Below, piece after piece: positions 43,957 to 52,773 of a stretch of 64,000 nucleotides of DNA; position 1 is the stretch's first letter, and the number at the start of each line of letters is the position of its first letter. The stretch comes from Caminibacter pacificus. GTDB lineage: Bacteria > Campylobacterota > Campylobacteria > Campylobacterales > Nautiliaceae. Location of the stretch: positions 1 to 64,000 of the forward strand of contig NZ_RJVK01000005.1 of the NCBI RefSeq assembly GCF_003752135.1, in the 5' to 3' direction. The notes beneath the pieces were generated by a model. The model made no database searches. It saw only the letters and a program-made list of their open reading frames with translations, and was not told where the DNA came from. The translations under genes were made by a program, and so were the position numbers.

Positions 43957-45730
43957 ATCCGTTTGCCGGGTCGTAAGTTATTTGTTTTTTTGGCTTTTTG
44001 ATTGTTATTTTGTGTTTTTTGATGTACTCTTTTACGAATTTTTTCTCAAGTGCGTTTAGTTTTGATAGTGTCATTCTAAGCTTATCCAAATCGCTGCTTT
44101 TTTTGATGATATAAGGTGTTAGGATAATTGCAAGGGTCGTTTTGTCGTTGTTTACCTCTTTGTGTCTGAAAATAGCTCCGATAATCGGAATATCTCCAAG
44201 AAGCGGTACTTTTTTTATAGTGATGTCTTTGTTGTCTTTTACAAGTCCTCCGATAATTATGCTTTGGCCGTTGTTTACGATTGTAGTCGTTTTGATTTCT
44301 CTTTTGGAAGTGGTAGGAAGCCCTACGACGGAGCCCGGGAGTATATCTTCGATAACGGATTCGACTTTTAAAGATACTTTGTTATCGCTGTCGATTCTCG
44401 GGGTGATTTTTAAAGTAAGACCGATATCTTGTCTTGTATAGCTCTCGCTCGTAACTGTGGAAGTGGTTTTTCCGGTAAGTACCGATACCGTTTTTCCTAC
44501 GTAAATGGTTGATGGTGTGTTGTTTATACATAAAATCGAAGGTTCGCTAAGTTTTTTAGCCGCACCTAAAGTTTCCAATAAATCAAGAGTGGCCCCAAGA
44601 GCAATACCTTGTTTTAGTGTCGGAATTGCAAGCCCTAAATCCGCTACGTTAAATGCGACGGCAGGACCTCCCAAATTCGCACTTAGAGTATATAATCCGT
44701 TTTCTCCGCTACCTGCGTAAATTCCGAATTTGGCTCCTATTTGAGAAGCTTTAGAGTTACTGATTTCTAAGATTTTAGCTTTAACGTAAACTTGTTGTTT
44801 TGGTATGTCAAGTGCGCTTATTACCATTTTTAGCATCTGTATCTGTTTTAAATCACCTACGATAATAAGAGAATTGGTCTCTTTTGCCGCCGTAATGGAT
44901 GGCGGATTTTTTTTGAATTTTACTTTTATTATGTTTTGAAGTACTTTTGCCACGTTCGTGACGTCCGAATTTTTTAGAGTGATTACTTGAGTTATTTGGT
45001 TTGTAGGTTTAGGTCTGATGTCTAAGTTTTTTGCGATTGAGTAGAGTTTGTTTACGACTCTTTTTTCACCTACGATAATTAAGGTATTGGAATTTTCGTC
45101 GGCTATGATTTTGTATTGGTAGATTTTGTTATCGAATATTCCGTTTGCTATATCTTTGATTTTGCCGTAAATATTGGCGGCGTCGGTATATTTTAAGTGA
45201 ATGAATTTGACGTCTTTTGCTTTTTGGTTGTCTATTTTTGCGATAATTTCTTTTATAAGTTTTATGTTTTTAGGATAGTCTGTTACGATTAAGAGGTTTT
45301 TTGGGATATTCAGGACTATTTTTCCGTATCTGCTTACCAAATAATTTACAAGAGTATAAGCGTCTCTTGCCGAGATGTTATGAAGAGGAATAATAGCCGT
45401 TTGTATTTCGTAAAATTTAGAATTTAGAGGAGGCGCTTCTTTTATAGCTTCGGAACTTCTTACCACTTTTAGGACGTTTCCGTCTTTGATAATCGTATAT
45501 CCTTTGCTTTTTAATACGCTAAGCAAAATATCATAAACTTCGCTTTCGCTAACGGGTTTGACCGATACGAAATTGACCTTCCCGACAAGCGGTTGGGTTA
45601 TGAGGATGTTTTTATCAGTTATTTTGGCAACCATTCTTATGAAGTCGTTGATATCCAAATTTTGAAAATTAAGATTGACTTTTGCAAACGTCAATACGAA
45701 AATCAGTGGTAAGAGTTTAATCAATTTCAT
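43937..45730 (-). CDS. gspD: Type II secretion secretin GspD
   Basis: GspD forms the outer-membrane gate. The 597-residue protein has a signal peptide, an N0 domain (LNFQNLDINDFIRMVAKITDKNILI), two or three N1-N3 domains (IIPLHNISARDAYTLVNYLV, KFIHLKYTDAANIYGKI, QVITLKNSDVTNVAKVLQNI) and the secretin core. Core motifs are EPSILCINNTPSTIYVG, GLTLKITPRI and VPLLGDIPIIGAIFRH. No S-domain is seen, so a pilotin may be unnecessary or different. It overlaps gspC by 14 bases. Confidence 0.95.
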   Translation of the reverse strand: MKLIKLLPLIFVLTFAKVNLNFQNLDINDFIRMVAKITDKNILITQPLVGKVNFVSVKPVSESEVYDILLSVLKSKGYTIIKDGNVLKVVRSSEAIKEAPPLNSKFYEIQTAIIPLHNISARDAYTLVNYLVSRYGKIVLNIPKNLLIVTDYPKNIKLIKEIIAKIDNQKAKDVKFIHLKYTDAANIYGKIKDIANGIFDNKIYQYKIIADENSNTLIIVGEKRVVNKLYSIAKNLDIRPKPTNQITQVITLKNSDVTNVAKVLQNIIKVKFKKNPPSITAAKETNSLIIVGDLKQIQMLKMVISALDIPKQQVYVKAKILEISNSKASQIGAKFGIYAGSGENGLYTLSANLGGPAVAFNVADLGLAIPTLKQGIALGATLDLLETLGAAKKLSEPSILCINNTPSTIYVGKTVSVLTGKTTSTVTSESYTRQDIGLTLKITPRIDSDNKVSLKVESVIEDILPGSVVGLPTTSKREIKTTTIVNNGQSIIIGGLVKDNKDITIKKVPLLGDIPIIGAIFRHKEVNNDKTTLAIILTPYIIKKSSDLDKLRMTLSKLNALEKKFVKEYIKKHKITIKKPKKQITYDPANGYDYEER

Positions 45731-46439
45731 AGTGTAATACCTTTATTTGATAGTTTCTTTTAATAGTCAAATCGATTTGATTAAAATTATCAATAGAATT
45801 ATAAGCCCTCCAAGCATCAGCGTCGCTTTTTAGAGGAATATCGTTTATTTCGAGTATATAATCGCCTTTTTTCAATCCTAATTTATCGAAAATGCTTTTA
45901 GGTTTTACGTATGTGACCAAATATCCGTTTTTTGTTTTTATTATACCTATTTCTTTCCACACTTTAGCGAGGTTTCTTTTGTAGTTTTCAAGAGTCTCTT
46001 TTTTAATAGTTTTTACATCCGGGACGTTGTAAATTTTAGGGGTTTTTATTTTTTTGAATGTTAAGATGTATTTTTTGGAGTTTTTTTCGAAAACGGCCGA
46101 ATTTTGGTTGATTTTTACGAGTTTGTAGCCGTTAATGGATTTGTTTAAATCCACAAAATAAGTTTTTTTGTTTTTTTCAAGCACTACAAATCCTCTGCCG
46201 TCGTTTTGATATACGGCTTTTAGCGTGAAATTTTGCAAAGTATCGTATCTATTTGTTACTATTTGAGGTTTTGTTTTTGAAAATATTCTTCTTAAGTCTA
46301 TATCGAAATATAAAAACTCTTTTTTTATATTTACGAAAATTTTAGGAGCGTGAGGCAAAAATATCTCAACTACACTCCATAAAAAAAGAGCACCGACAAG
46401 ACCTAAAACGAATAATAAAATATTTTTAATAGCGCTCAT
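45717..46439 (-). CDS. gspC: GspC-like type II secretion protein with PDZ domain
   Basis: GspC links the inner-membrane platform to the secretin. The 240-residue protein has one N-terminal membrane helix (about 6-24) and a homology region with FTLKAVYQNDGRGFVVLEKN and a VDLNKSINGYKLVKI element, the HR domain pattern. A C-terminal PDZ domain follows (VTYVKPKSIFDKLGLKKGDYILEINDIPL). The PDZ is thought to take part in substrate choice. It lies between gspN- and gspD-type genes, as in other systems. Identification rests on layout and position. Confidence 0.82.
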   Translation of the reverse strand: MSAIKNILLFVLGLVGALFLWSVVEIFLPHAPKIFVNIKKEFLYFDIDLRRIFSKTKPQIVTNRYDTLQNFTLKAVYQNDGRGFVVLEKNKKTYFVDLNKSINGYKLVKINQNSAVFEKNSKKYILTFKKIKTPKIYNVPDVKTIKKETLENYKRNLAKVWKEIGIIKTKNGYLVTYVKPKSIFDKLGLKKGDYILEINDIPLKSDADAWRAYNSIDNFNQIDLTIKRNYQIKVLHYEID

Positions 46440-46890
46440 CTAAAACATATCCTTTTTCAGTTTTTTTGAGAAATCCTCTGATTGATGAAGGAGGATTTTT
46501 AAAGGTTATATGGATTTTTCTCTCTTTTAAATTTATAAAACCGTTTAAGTTGTCTCCGAAAATAAAAGCTTTTATAGGATAAAACGGAGTAAAAATTATT
46601 TTTATGTTTTTAAGAGTTAAATTTATCGATTTTACGTTTAAGTCGTAAATGTCGGCTTGGTTGTATAAAATAAAAGGAAAAATTTTCACTTTTTTTATAT
46701 CGGCCGAATCTATTGAGGCATAAAAAATCTTTACGTTTTGTAAATTTAGAGAAATCGGGGTTTGTTTTGTTTGAGCCTCAATATTTATTTGCGGGATTAA
46801 TTCCTGGATTTTATAAAAAATGGCTTTTTTAGGCATAAAAATTACAGCCCCGATATAAAACCCCAAAAGAAAAATTAAAATCTTTTTCAT
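46426..46890 (-). CDS. GspN-like type II secretion protein
   Basis: A 154-residue protein with one N-terminal membrane helix (MKKILIFLLGFYIGAVIF) and a beta-rich periplasmic part with repeated hydrophobic strands (ISLNLQNVKIFYASIDSADIKKV, SINLTLKNIKIIF, KIHITFKNPPSSIRGFLKK). The pattern and the place between the M- and C-type genes fit GspN, but it is much shorter than the roughly 250-residue classical GspN. It overlaps its neighbours by 4 and 14 bases. Confidence 0.6.
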   Translation of the reverse strand: MKKILIFLLGFYIGAVIFMPKKAIFYKIQELIPQINIEAQTKQTPISLNLQNVKIFYASIDSADIKKVKIFPFILYNQADIYDLNVKSINLTLKNIKIIFTPFYPIKAFIFGDNLNGFINLKERKIHITFKNPPSSIRGFLKKTEKGYVLDERY

Positions 46891-47234
46891 TTTTCAATCT
46901 CCAAAACCGCTTTTAGGGTTTTGTTTTTTTCTATGTTTAGTGAGATGATTTTGGAATTTTTAAGTACTCTATTTATTTCTCTAAGTTTATAAGAATTTAG
47001 GTTATCGCACGTTAGGGTTATTTTTCCGTCGTTTTGATTTGCTTTGCAGTATCTCGGGATTATAGGTTTGAATCTTGTTTTTAGATACTCTATCTCTTTT
47101 GCTGTTTTTATGATTTTTGTCGAATATTGGTATTCTTCTTTTAGTTGGTTTAGGGTTTTTAGGTACTCTTTAAATAAAAAAGCTGTTATCAAAACCGCCA
47201 AAATCCCAAGTAAAATCACTACTCTTTTATTCAT
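46887..47234 (-). CDS. GspM-like type II secretion protein
   Basis: A 115-residue protein with one membrane helix (VVILLGILAVLITAFLF), a coiled-coil-like segment (LKTLNQLKEEYQYSTKI) and a small ferredoxin-like domain with one Cys pair (YCKANQNDGKITLTCDN). This is the GspM/PilO layout. It sits between the L-like and N-like genes with 4-base overlaps. The assignment comes from topology and order, since sequence similarity in this class is low. Confidence 0.62.
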   Translation of the reverse strand: MNKRVVILLGILAVLITAFLFKEYLKTLNQLKEEYQYSTKIIKTAKEIEYLKTRFKPIIPRYCKANQNDGKITLTCDNLNSYKLREINRVLKNSKIISLNIEKNKTLKAVLEIEK

Positions 47235-48082
47235 TTCATACTCGCTTTATAAATTCCGTTTTGGTATGAGGAATTTAAAATCTCAAATCTTTTTTTAAAG
47301 TAACCGTCTAAATTTTTCGAAGTTTTGATTACCACTTCATACGTTTTATCAAACGATAGTTTTTTGAAAAAATCCCCTTTATTAAGAGGTGTTTTTGTTA
47401 CGAATTCCAAATCTTTTTTTATTTTTACCTGTTTTTGATATTCGGTTTTTAGGTTTTGAAGAATTGAATTTAGCTCAAAAGATGTTTTTGGTAATTTGTA
47501 TTCGCTTAAAATTTTATCTTTTTGGTTTTGTATGGAGGTTAGCTCTTTTTTTAGCGAAAAGATTTTTAAAATAATAGCCGAATTTAAAAGTATAAATATC
47601 AAAACCGAAGATATCAGTATCGATTTGTCTATTTCGAGGCGGTTTATGAGATTAAATTTTTTGTTTGAGAGTTTTATTTCTTTTAGAATTTCTTCCGCAC
47701 TTTTGCAATTTCCGCTTTGAGGAAAACAAAAAAGCAAATCGTCAATTTTTCTAATCGAATGGTTTTGGTCTATTTTTACGCACTCATAATCAAAAAATTC
47801 CACTTGTGCTATTCTTATCGAATTTATGAATTTTTGAGGGATATTTAATTTGAGGTCTTTTTCAAAAGCGAGTGCGTAAAATTTTCCGTTTAGCTCTATC
47901 GCATCGAAGATATATTTTTTTTCGTCGAGTTTGAATTGGGTTTTTGCTATTTTTTTGGCGTCTTTTAGGGATTTTATCGGAATATCTATTTTTTTTATCC
48001 AATAAAATTCGGGCGAGAGGATAACATTTACGGGTTCTTTTATCTCTTCTTTGAAAAATTTAGTATATAGGATCGACCTCAA
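47231..48082 (-). CDS. GspL-like type II secretion protein
   Basis: A 283-residue protein with a cytoplasmic actin-like/PilM-type half (about 1-145: VILSPEFYWIKKIDIPIKSLKDAKKIAKTQFKLDEKKYIFDA in parts), one membrane helix (ILISSVLIFILLNSAIIL) and a periplasmic coiled coil plus ferredoxin-like end. This is the GspL plan, with the first half reduced. It should couple GspE to GspM. It overlaps the K-like gene by 23 bases. Confidence 0.62.
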   Translation of the reverse strand: MRSILYTKFFKEEIKEPVNVILSPEFYWIKKIDIPIKSLKDAKKIAKTQFKLDEKKYIFDAIELNGKFYALAFEKDLKLNIPQKFINSIRIAQVEFFDYECVKIDQNHSIRKIDDLLFCFPQSGNCKSAEEILKEIKLSNKKFNLINRLEIDKSILISSVLIFILLNSAIILKIFSLKKELTSIQNQKDKILSEYKLPKTSFELNSILQNLKTEYQKQVKIKKDLEFVTKTPLNKGDFFKKLSFDKTYEVVIKTSKNLDGYFKKRFEILNSSYQNGIYKASMK

Positions 48083-48848
48083 CTCTTAAAACCTTTTTAT
48101 TTTTTATATCGTAAATTATATTTATCTTTTGTTTGGAATGATAAGCATAATCTATTCCTATTTCGACGTAGAAATTTTTTGCTTTCTCAAAAGATATTAT
48201 ATTAAAATCGGTTTCGTTTTTTTCATTGAGAGTAATTATATCCTTTTGCGGATTATAAAGTTGCGAAATATAGAAATTAAAGTATTTTTTCCAAGGTACT
48301 TTTTTTACATTTTTATCAAGGGTCTGTTTTTGATAGTAGTTTAGTAGTTCTGAAAATTGTTTTTTGGTGTAAATTTTTCCGTTTTGAAAAAAAGGATTTT
48401 CGTTTATTATTTCGCTGTATGCGCTTCTTTCGATTTTATCTTTATCTATCGTATCCAAAATCAAATCTTTTAAATAAATAGGGTCTTTAATATCGTATTT
48501 TAAAGCCAAAAAATCGATTAATTTATCTATGTTTTTGTCTATTTTTTTGTTTTTGTAATAGTCGTTGATGTTTATCGTAGAAATAGCCGATATGGAAATA
48601 ACACCTCTAAATTCGCCGTTTTTTGAAGTTATAGGAAATTCTCCCAAGATTTTATTTAAATCTTCGGATGAGTTGATATCCAAATTTTTCAAGGTATTTA
48701 GAGTATCGCTAATTATTACGCTGTTTTGAGAGATAAAAGTGTAATCTTTTGAGGTTATTTTTTGGTAGTTTTTTATTATCATACCGATAATTACAAAAGC
48801 GGCCGTTAAAAATATAAGTGTTAAAAAAAGAGCTATTGATTTTCTCAT
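48060..48848 (-). CDS. GspK-like minor pseudopilin
   Basis: A 262-residue protein with an N-terminal hydrophobic helix (RKSIALFLTLIFLTAAFVIIG) and a large soluble part containing INDYYKNKKIDKNIDKLIDFLA, which recalls the DINxA(S) turn of GspK. The expected Gly at -1 of the prepilin site is Ser, and Glu at +5 is absent, as usual for GspK. It is the first gene of the leftward operon, divergent from gspG with a 39-base gap. It should cap the pseudopilus tip. Confidence 0.65.
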   Translation of the reverse strand: MRKSIALFLTLIFLTAAFVIIGMIIKNYQKITSKDYTFISQNSVIISDTLNTLKNLDINSSEDLNKILGEFPITSKNGEFRGVISISAISTININDYYKNKKIDKNIDKLIDFLALKYDIKDPIYLKDLILDTIDKDKIERSAYSEIINENPFFQNGKIYTKKQFSELLNYYQKQTLDKNVKKVPWKKYFNFYISQLYNPQKDIITLNEKNETDFNIISFEKAKNFYVEIGIDYAYHSKQKINIIYDIKNKKVLRVEVDPIY

Positions 48849-48887
48849 AAATACCTTTTTTGATAAAATTATACAAAAAGGTCAAAG

Positions 48888-49307
48888 ATGAAAAAGGCTT
48901 TCAGTTTAATTGAGCTTATGATTGTTATAATTATTTTAGGATTAATTGCCGGACTTGTGATACCTAATATCATCGGACAAGGCGAGCAGGCAAAAGAGAA
49001 ATTGGTATGCGTTCAGATGAAAAATCTAAAAAACGCGCTTGATAGTTTTAAAATTCAAGAAGGTACCTATCCTACGACTCAAGAAGGCCTAAAAGCTCTC
49101 ATTCAAAATCCGAATCCCCAAAAATATAAAAACTATCCCGAAGGAGGATTTTTAAATTCAAACAAACTACCGCGCGACCCGTGGGGACATCCGTATATTT
49201 ACGTAAATAACGGAGGAAAAATAGATATCATATCTCTTGGTGCCGACGGAAAAGAGGGCGGCAGCGGCGAGAATAAAGATATAAGACTCTCAGAGTGTCA
49301 GCAATAA
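48888..49307 (+). CDS. gspG: Major pseudopilin GspG
   Basis: GspG is the main pseudopilus subunit. The 139-residue protein starts MKKAFSLIELMIVIIILGLIA; the prepilin site here has Ala before the Phe, followed by Glu5. The calcium-binding loop LPRDPWGHPYIYVNNGG and the end IDIISLGADGKEGGSGENKDI are classic GspG. The G-H-I-J genes run rightwards with overlapping ends. A prepilin peptidase (gspO/pilD) is not in the window and must be encoded elsewhere. Confidence 0.95.
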   Translation: MKKAFSLIELMIVIIILGLIAGLVIPNIIGQGEQAKEKLVCVQMKNLKNALDSFKIQEGTYPTTQEGLKALIQNPNPQKYKNYPEGGFLNSNKLPRDPWGHPYIYVNNGGKIDIISLGADGKEGGSGENKDIRLSECQQ

Positions 49308-49723
49308 AAAGAGCTTTTACTTTAATCGAGCTTATTTTAGTAATCTTTTTAATCTCTCTTGTCTCTTTTTTGGTGATAAAACTTCCGAGTTACTCGAAAA
49401 CTTATACTTTCAAAGACATAAGGGCTCTTTTATACCCAGGCGGAGAGCTTTATATTGATAAAAATTCGGTTTATATAATAAAAAACGGCAAAAAAAAGAA
49501 AATAAACTTCAGATACTCCGAATTTCAAACTTACGATAACAATTTCAATCCTTTGAAATTTAAAAATCATCTTTTCGTTTATAAAATGAAAAACGGAGTA
49601 GGAGATTCTTTGATAGTAAAAGAGAAAAAAGTCTATTTTTTCAAACCTCTTTGGGTTAGGGAATTTTCTTCTTTAAAAGACGCTAAAGATTATATGAATT
49701 CTCTAAACGAGGCGTTAAAATGA
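49295..49723 (+). CDS. gspH: GspH-like minor pseudopilin
   Basis: A 142-residue pseudopilin starting at GTG 49295 inside the end of gspG. The N-terminus AFTLIELILVIFLISLVSFLV has the prepilin helix with Glu5. The soluble part is beta-rich (YPGGELYIDKNSVYIIKNGK, KVYFFKPLWVREF). Its order after gspG and its size fit GspH. The -1 residue is again Ala, as in gspG, suggesting a peptidase that accepts Ala. Confidence 0.75.
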   Translation: MSAIKRAFTLIELILVIFLISLVSFLVIKLPSYSKTYTFKDIRALLYPGGELYIDKNSVYIIKNGKKKKINFRYSEFQTYDNNFNPLKFKNHLFVYKMKNGVGDSLIVKEKKVYFFKPLWVREFSSLKDAKDYMNSLNEALK

Positions 49724-50085
49724 GAGCTTTTACACTTATTGAGGTGCTTATATCCGTGATGATTTTGTTTTTTGCGGCGGCTGTTTTTTTGAATTTGAGT
49801 TCCGATTCTTTTAGTTTGTATGAAAAATTTAAAAAAAGAAACGATTTTTTGCTCGATTCGTCTCTTGTTTTTTGCGAAAAAAGAGGCGGAAGACTTGATG
49901 AGGTGGTGAGAGATTTTAATATTACGGACGATTTTACGCTTGATATTTTAAAAAGAAAAAAGATAAATTTCGAAAAAAGAATCGACTTAAAAACCCAAAT
50001 CGAAAATAAAAACATCCAAATAAACAGACTCGTATCTTTTGATAAGGAAAACAGAGCCGAAGTGTTCGGAGTGGAGGTAAAATGA
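49720..50085 (+). CDS. gspI: GspI-like minor pseudopilin
   Basis: A 121-residue pseudopilin (MRAFTLIEVLISVMILFFAAA) with Ala at -1 and Glu5. The rest is a small, charged domain ending VSFDKENRAEVFGVEVK. It overlaps the H- and J-type genes by 4 bases each (ATGA). It would form the tip complex with the J and K proteins. Confidence 0.72.
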   Translation: MRAFTLIEVLISVMILFFAAAVFLNLSSDSFSLYEKFKKRNDFLLDSSLVFCEKRGGRLDEVVRDFNITDDFTLDILKRKKINFEKRIDLKTQIENKNIQINRLVSFDKENRAEVFGVEVK

Positions 50086-50534
50086 GAAAATCCTTTACGT
50101 TACTTGAAGTTTTGATATCCACTCTTCTTTTGGCTTTTGTGTTTGTGGCTATGAGCAATATCTTAACTTCTCTAAAAAGAACCGAGTCTATTTTGCAAAG
50201 CAAAAAAGAAGACAAAAGCGACTATCTTATAAAAACTCTCTATTACGACATAATAAACGCCGATGAAATAAACGTCTCAAAAACCGCAAACCCCAAAATC
50301 GATACCATAACGCTTAGAACTTTTAATTCGTTATATAAAATCCCGAAACCCTACGTAAAATGGGTGGTATATAAAGGTGCTTTGATAAGAGCTGAGAGTG
50401 TTGATAATTTCAAAGAAAATGTCGGTACTATAGATAAATTCGCAAAAAATGTTAAAATATTCAAAATTTATAAAAAAGACGGGAAATTTTTGATTTTTGT
50501 CAATAATAAATTTTTCGAATTTAAAGGGCGCTGA
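50082..50534 (+). CDS. gspJ: GspJ-like minor pseudopilin
   Basis: A 150-residue pseudopilin, MRKSFTLLEVLISTLLLAFVFVA, with Ser at -1 and Glu5. The soluble part has NADEINVSKT, ITLRTFNSLYKIPKPYVKW and VRAES-like segments of GspJ type. It ends the rightward operon; its stop overlaps the thyX start by one base, so thyX may be read from the same message. Confidence 0.72.
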   Translation: MRKSFTLLEVLISTLLLAFVFVAMSNILTSLKRTESILQSKKEDKSDYLIKTLYYDIINADEINVSKTANPKIDTITLRTFNSLYKIPKPYVKWVVYKGALIRAESVDNFKENVGTIDKFAKNVKIFKIYKKDGKFLIFVNNKFFEFKGR

Positions 50535-51880
50535 TGAATATAAAAATACTTGATTTAAACTACAAACCAACGGATATTGCGGTAGGAAGTGCGAGGAGCT
50601 GTTATTTCGGAAAACATATCGTAACTCCGGAAGATGCTGCAAAGTGGGATAAGAAAAATGAGCTTTTAGATTCTATATTCAAAGCCGGACATCACACGAC
50701 TCTTATGCATTATCATTTTACTATTTTGATTGAAGGGATGAGTAGGCTTTTGATTTGGAGAATGCTTCACTCTCATCCGTTTTACAATTCCGAGCAGGTA
50801 AGCCAAAGATATGCGAAAATGAAAATAGAAAACTTCACATATCCTAAAAATGCCGACAAAGAAAAGTGGAAAAAATACTATGAAAAGATGTTTTTTTATT
50901 ATGAAGAGCTTATTGAAAAACTGACTCCCGAAATAGAAAAAGTACTTCCTAAATTCAAGAAAAAAGAGGCTAAAAAAAGAGCTCAGGAATTTGCGAGATA
51001 CCTGCTGCCCCAAGGTATGAACGCACACCTTTATCATACGATAAACGTAATTACGGCACTTAGATACATAACAGCCGCAAAAGTTATGCCTGAAGCCAAC
51101 GAAGAAGCAAAAGAGTTTGCAAAAAAACTTGAAATCGAGATGTTAAGAATAGATGAAAACTTAGCGCCTTTGATTGATTTTGCAAAAAACGAAAAAGTAG
51201 TTTTTCCGAAAATCGATATTGAAAAAATCAAAAAAGCCAAAAATATTGGCGATGAGAGAGTAAAAGTTTTTGATATCGTAGATTACGATTTCGAGCTAAA
51301 CGAAAATTTTGCCGGAGTTATGAGGCTTAGCAGTATGCTTTTGGACGAATCGATTCTTGGCGGTTTTAATTCTTATATCAAGCTCTCACTAAGTGCCGAC
51401 GCTCAAAATCAGCGCCACAGACGCTCTCCCGCCGTACGTCCCAAACTCGAAGATATCTACAAAAGAGACTATTATATTCCGCCTATCATTCAAGGCGAGA
51501 GTCTTGAAATTTATAAAAGGGCAGTGGAAGAGTCGTATGAGTTTTTCGAAAAAGAAAGAGACGTTTTGGGATTCGGTGAAGCCGCTTACGCGTTACTCAA
51601 CGCTCACAATATCGAGATTGTAGAACATGACGATTTTAACGAGTTTGCGCATAAAGCTCAAATGAGGCTATGTTATAACGCTCAAGAGGAGATTTTCGAT
51701 ATCGTATACGAGCAGGTAAAACAGCTAAAAAAAGCCGGTGTAAAAGCTGCGGATAAATTCCTGCCGCCGTGCAGCATAAGATACGCTCAGGGAATCAGAC
51801 CTGTATGTCCGGAGGGAGAGAGATTTTGCGGGGTTAAGGTGTGGAAACTCGGATTTGACGAATACGAAAGGGTTATTTGA
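50534..51880 (+). CDS. thyX: FAD-dependent thymidylate synthase, double-length form
   Basis: ThyX makes dTMP from dUMP with FAD and folate. The protein has 448 residues, about twice the usual 210-250. The first half has FKAGHHTTLMHYHFTILIEG and SHPFYNSEQVSQRYA, an altered form of the ThyX motif RHRxxSxNExSxRY. The second half has LSADAQNQRHRRSPAVRP and a normal ThyX ending (MRLCYNAQEEIFDIV, then IRPVCPEG). This suggests a tandem duplication whose halves have divided the active site. Confidence 0.85.
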   Translation: MNIKILDLNYKPTDIAVGSARSCYFGKHIVTPEDAAKWDKKNELLDSIFKAGHHTTLMHYHFTILIEGMSRLLIWRMLHSHPFYNSEQVSQRYAKMKIENFTYPKNADKEKWKKYYEKMFFYYEELIEKLTPEIEKVLPKFKKKEAKKRAQEFARYLLPQGMNAHLYHTINVITALRYITAAKVMPEANEEAKEFAKKLEIEMLRIDENLAPLIDFAKNEKVVFPKIDIEKIKKAKNIGDERVKVFDIVDYDFELNENFAGVMRLSSMLLDESILGGFNSYIKLSLSADAQNQRHRRSPAVRPKLEDIYKRDYYIPPIIQGESLEIYKRAVEESYEFFEKERDVLGFGEAAYALLNAHNIEIVEHDDFNEFAHKAQMRLCYNAQEEIFDIVYEQVKQLKKAGVKAADKFLPPCSIRYAQGIRPVCPEGERFCGVKVWKLGFDEYERVI

Positions 51881-52773
51881 TGGAGAAGGTGTTTTTTGAG
51901 AGAATCGAAAAGATAAATCCAAAAATAATCGACGGATTAAAAGAAAAAAAAGAGTTTTCATTTCGTATAAACAGACACAAAGCGGATTTGGAGGCGATTG
52001 ATGAGCTAAGAGAAGAGGGGTATAATCCTAAAAAGGTTGAGTGGAGCGATTACGTATATACGCTGCCTATCGAGGATAGAAAAAAGGTGACAAAATCAAA
52101 ACCTTACACTTCAAATAAAATCTATATCCAAAACCTCTCTTCGATAATAGCCGCAAACTCTCTTGATATCGACGAAAATGACTGGGTATTGGACTTGGCA
52201 GCGGCACCGGGTGGGAAAAGTTTGATTTTTAGCGAAAAAGCAAGTAAAGTCAGCGCCGTAGAGCCCGATAAAAAGAGATTTTTCAGAATGAAAAGAAACT
52301 TTAAAGAACACGGCGCAAAAAATATCCAAACATACAACAAAGACGGAAGATTCGTCTATAAAGCGACGGGTCCTATTTTTGATAAGGTGTTTTTGGACGC
52401 GCCTTGTAGCAGCGAAGCTCATATAGATTTGGACGAAGGGATTACATGGTGGAACTTAAAAAGAGTAAGAAGATTTTCAAAACTCCAAAAAGAGCTTATT
52501 ATTTCGGCGTTTGAGTGTTTAAAACCCGGAGGCGAGATGATATACGCCACTTGTACGTTTTCTCCCGAAGAAAACGAAGAAGTTATCGACTTTTTATTAA
52601 ACAGATACGATAACGCCGAGGTTGTTAAAGTAGATTTGCCAATAGACAATATTCAAGAGGGAATGACAAAATGGGAAGATAAAGAGTATAATCCCGAAGT
52701 CAAAAAATGTATAAGAATCCTCCCAAAAGACGCTTACAGCGGATTTTTCTTTACGAAAATAAAGAAAAATTAA
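51880..52773 (+). CDS. rRNA cytosine-C5 methyltransferase (RsmB/NOP2-SUN family)
   Basis: A 297-residue m5C RNA methyltransferase starting at ATG 51880, overlapping the thyX stop. The SAM motif is WVLDLAAAPGGKSLIFSEKAS, the proline-cysteine motif is FLDAPCSSEAHI and the catalytic Cys region is ATCTFSPEENEEVI. A short N-terminal PUA-like or RNA-binding segment precedes it. It could be RsmB, RsmF or a tRNA enzyme; length fits the shorter epsilonproteobacterial members. Confidence 0.88.
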   Translation: MEKVFFERIEKINPKIIDGLKEKKEFSFRINRHKADLEAIDELREEGYNPKKVEWSDYVYTLPIEDRKKVTKSKPYTSNKIYIQNLSSIIAANSLDIDENDWVLDLAAAPGGKSLIFSEKASKVSAVEPDKKRFFRMKRNFKEHGAKNIQTYNKDGRFVYKATGPIFDKVFLDAPCSSEAHIDLDEGITWWNLKRVRRFSKLQKELIISAFECLKPGGEMIYATCTFSPEENEEVIDFLLNRYDNAEVVKVDLPIDNIQEGMTKWEDKEYNPEVKKCIRILPKDAYSGFFFTKIKKN

